Below, piece after piece: positions 62,783 to 64,000 of a stretch of DNA of 64,000 nt. The position numbers were made by a program, and so were the translations under genes. The DNA comes from an uncultured Saccharospirillaceae bacterium. Lineage in GTDB: Bacteria > Pseudomonadota > Gammaproteobacteria > Pseudomonadales > Oceanobacteraceae. The DNA lies in contig CANMOZ010000009.1 in assembly GCA_947499545.1 (NCBI GenBank), forward strand, positions 62,001-126,000. Direction: 5' to 3'. Positions within the stretch are counted from its first letter, which is position 1. Each line of letters starts with the position of its first letter. The notes beneath the pieces were generated by a model. That model was given only the letters and a program-made list of their open reading frames with translations, did not search any database and was not told the DNA's origin.

Positions 62783-64000
62783 ATGTCCATCCGTTCATTG
62801 ATCCAACATTCAACCAAACATCGTTCAAAGCAGAATTCGATAGAACAGTCGGAAATAAAAGCTTTTGAGCATTGGTTAAAACATCTGGACTCAAACTTAT
62901 CGAGTCATGCCTTTGCAATACTGGCAAAAGCTTTGAAAGACGTCGTAACACTGCGAACATCGGCTCTTACTCAATTTGAGTTAATTGACCGCATTAGACC
63001 TCACATTTATCGGTTAGAACGTGAGCTATTAAAAGATCAAGCGCTCCATTCGCTGAATGGAACTCCCGACCAAAAGCAACTCCAAGCGATAGATTACTTA
63101 TGGACTCAGCTCATTTCTGCCTATAAAGGTGTTTTTGAACATCAGCAAGGAGCATCTCATGAGCGTTTGACCAACAAAGTCTGTATGGCTCTTTGTCATC
63201 GGCAACTTCAAGCCTGGTCGAGACGAATGGAGTTATACATTAAACAACGAGCGAACATACCTGCTAAGTGGTGGTGGATCGTTCATGCACTATTTTCGTT
63301 GGGTGAAAAAAATCGCTGGACCAACAAAAACATTCATGACCCTTTATTCCATACTATGTCGTGGTCCCTTCCCTATCACCGAATGTTACTTCTTGGCGGT
63401 TCGGGTTATGCTCACCTCAGTCAGCATCAAATCAGCTTTTTACCTCGACTCATCAATCAATTAGCGCCCCACGTGCAGCTGGTCAACCCAGGTCAAAATG
63501 TGCTCAGGCGTTCTCAAATTCATCATTGGTGCCTTGATCTTTCCATACCCAAAGGCGCTCATTATCCTGGATTAAGTGAAACCACTGGGAAGCAATACCC
63601 TGAATCCTTACGTTGGGTTGTGTTTGATGAGGTACTGGATCGTTTAAAACGCTTACACCGCAGTCATACCGGCCTTGAACGTCACCTTCAGCATATGTGG
63701 GACCGTCTTCCTAACCGCAGACGCAGAAGGCAAACTCATGCTTCTTGGGCAAATTTCATTCTTGGTTTAGATAACCTTTACCCAATATTACAAAAGAACA
63801 CTGCAACACCGCCGTCTGTTACTTACTCCAACGTGCAAAAGCTTAAAACTCTCAACAACAGTGCTTCTGGGATCGCATTGGAAGGTGAGTTTCCTCATGG
63901 GGTGCGCATAGGCGAACTCTGCTGTTTTAAAGAACCCGGCATGTCAGACTGGTCGCTTGCGTCTATTTGTTGGGCCGCGCGCTGCTCTGTTAGCTCTTCC
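62783..64000 (+). CDS. Possible PilZ-like protein (3' partial)
   Basis: An open frame of 406 codons from the ATG at 62783 to the right edge with no stop, so the protein is cut. It begins MSIRSLIQHSTKHRSKQNS. The N-terminal part is helical with many His/Gln/Trp residues (ERLTNKVCMALCHRQLQAWSR), followed by KWWWIVHALF. The last visible part reads LNNSASGIALEGEFPHGVRIGELCCFKE and then WSLASICWAARC, similar to the NxSxGG and W-x-G-x-V-R-W strands of PilZ-type domains in a Pseudomonas-like family of c-di-GMP receptors. The R-x3-R motif was not found in the visible part, so the c-di-GMP link is tentative. Confidence 0.55.
   Translation, partial: MSIRSLIQHSTKHRSKQNSIEQSEIKAFEHWLKHLDSNLSSHAFAILAKALKDVVTLRTSALTQFELIDRIRPHIYRLERELLKDQALHSLNGTPDQKQLQAIDYLWTQLISAYKGVFEHQQGASHERLTNKVCMALCHRQLQAWSRRMELYIKQRANIPAKWWWIVHALFSLGEKNRWTNKNIHDPLFHTMSWSLPYHRMLLLGGSGYAHLSQHQISFLPRLINQLAPHVQLVNPGQNVLRRSQIHHWCLDLSIPKGAHYPGLSETTGKQYPESLRWVVFDEVLDRLKRLHRSHTGLERHLQHMWDRLPNRRRRRQTHASWANFILGLDNLYPILQKNTATPPSVTYSNVQKLKTLNNSASGIALEGEFPHGVRIGELCCFKEPGMSDWSLASICWAARCSVSSS

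Overview
The window looks like the chromosome of a moderately AT-rich, free-living gammaproteobacterium, probably marine and of the Oceanospirillales type. The evidence is the rpsF-rpsR-(DUF2232)-rplI-dnaB block, the glnE-ilvE pair, a divergent metR/metE pair, epmB next to efp, a 77-nt elongator tRNA-Met with encoded CCA, and two proteins with GlyGly-CTERM sorting tails. The genus cannot be fixed from sequence alone. No prophage, CRISPR array or replication origin was seen.

Layout. 1-6.7 kb: a chemosensory operon (cheA cut by the left edge, an MCP with a NIT-like sensor, cheW, cheR, cheB with a degenerate receiver) ending in a BLUF blue-light photoreceptor gene. 6.7-11.8 kb: parC, tRNA-Met with a near-consensus promoter, a GNAT acetyltransferase and a dicarboxylate/amino-acid symporter. 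11.8-17.5 kb: a five-gene minus-strand operon (TetR regulator, MFS-PlsC fusion, GlpD-like flavoprotein, DegT-type aminotransferase, small membrane protein) behind a 27-bp palindromic operator; it may make or remodel a lipid. 17.7-21.0 kb: metR and metE. 21.2-26.0 kb: two exported enzymes with GlyGly-CTERM tails, an ExeM/NucH-type nuclease and an M6 metalloprotease. 26-30.2 kb: small secreted proteins around a complete IS66-family element with an 8-bp target duplication, beside a 112-bp internally deleted relative. 30.3-33.9 kb: dnaB and the ribosomal protein operon.

34.4-43.4 kb is accessory: a BspA/DUF285-repeat lipoprotein, a small unknown gene, a 1.2-kaa exported protein with a C-terminal mono-ADP-ribosyltransferase domain, a twice-frameshifted small secreted protein gene and a secreted protein of unknown family. 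The large protein is the most striking find. It has a signal peptide, a hydrophobic middle region, an RKKR-S furin-like site between two cysteines, and then an R / STS / QxE ADP-ribosyltransferase fold, which is the plan of an AB toxin.

43.5-56 kb returns to housekeeping: glnE, ilvE, an orphan GspE/PilB-type ATPase, serine deaminase, cytochrome b561 with yceI, a YjiH-type membrane protein, epmB and efp. 56-60.5 kb holds a lipoprotein kexin-like subtilase with a P domain, followed 12 bp later by a small secreted protein that is probably its external chaperone or inhibitor, an arrangement known from Aeromonas. The right end has glpQ, a class I glutamine amidotransferase and a cut-off gene with a possible PilZ-like C-terminus. 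The secreted proteases, nuclease, repeat lipoprotein and toxin candidate suggest an organism that attacks or lives with other cells; that last statement is inference.
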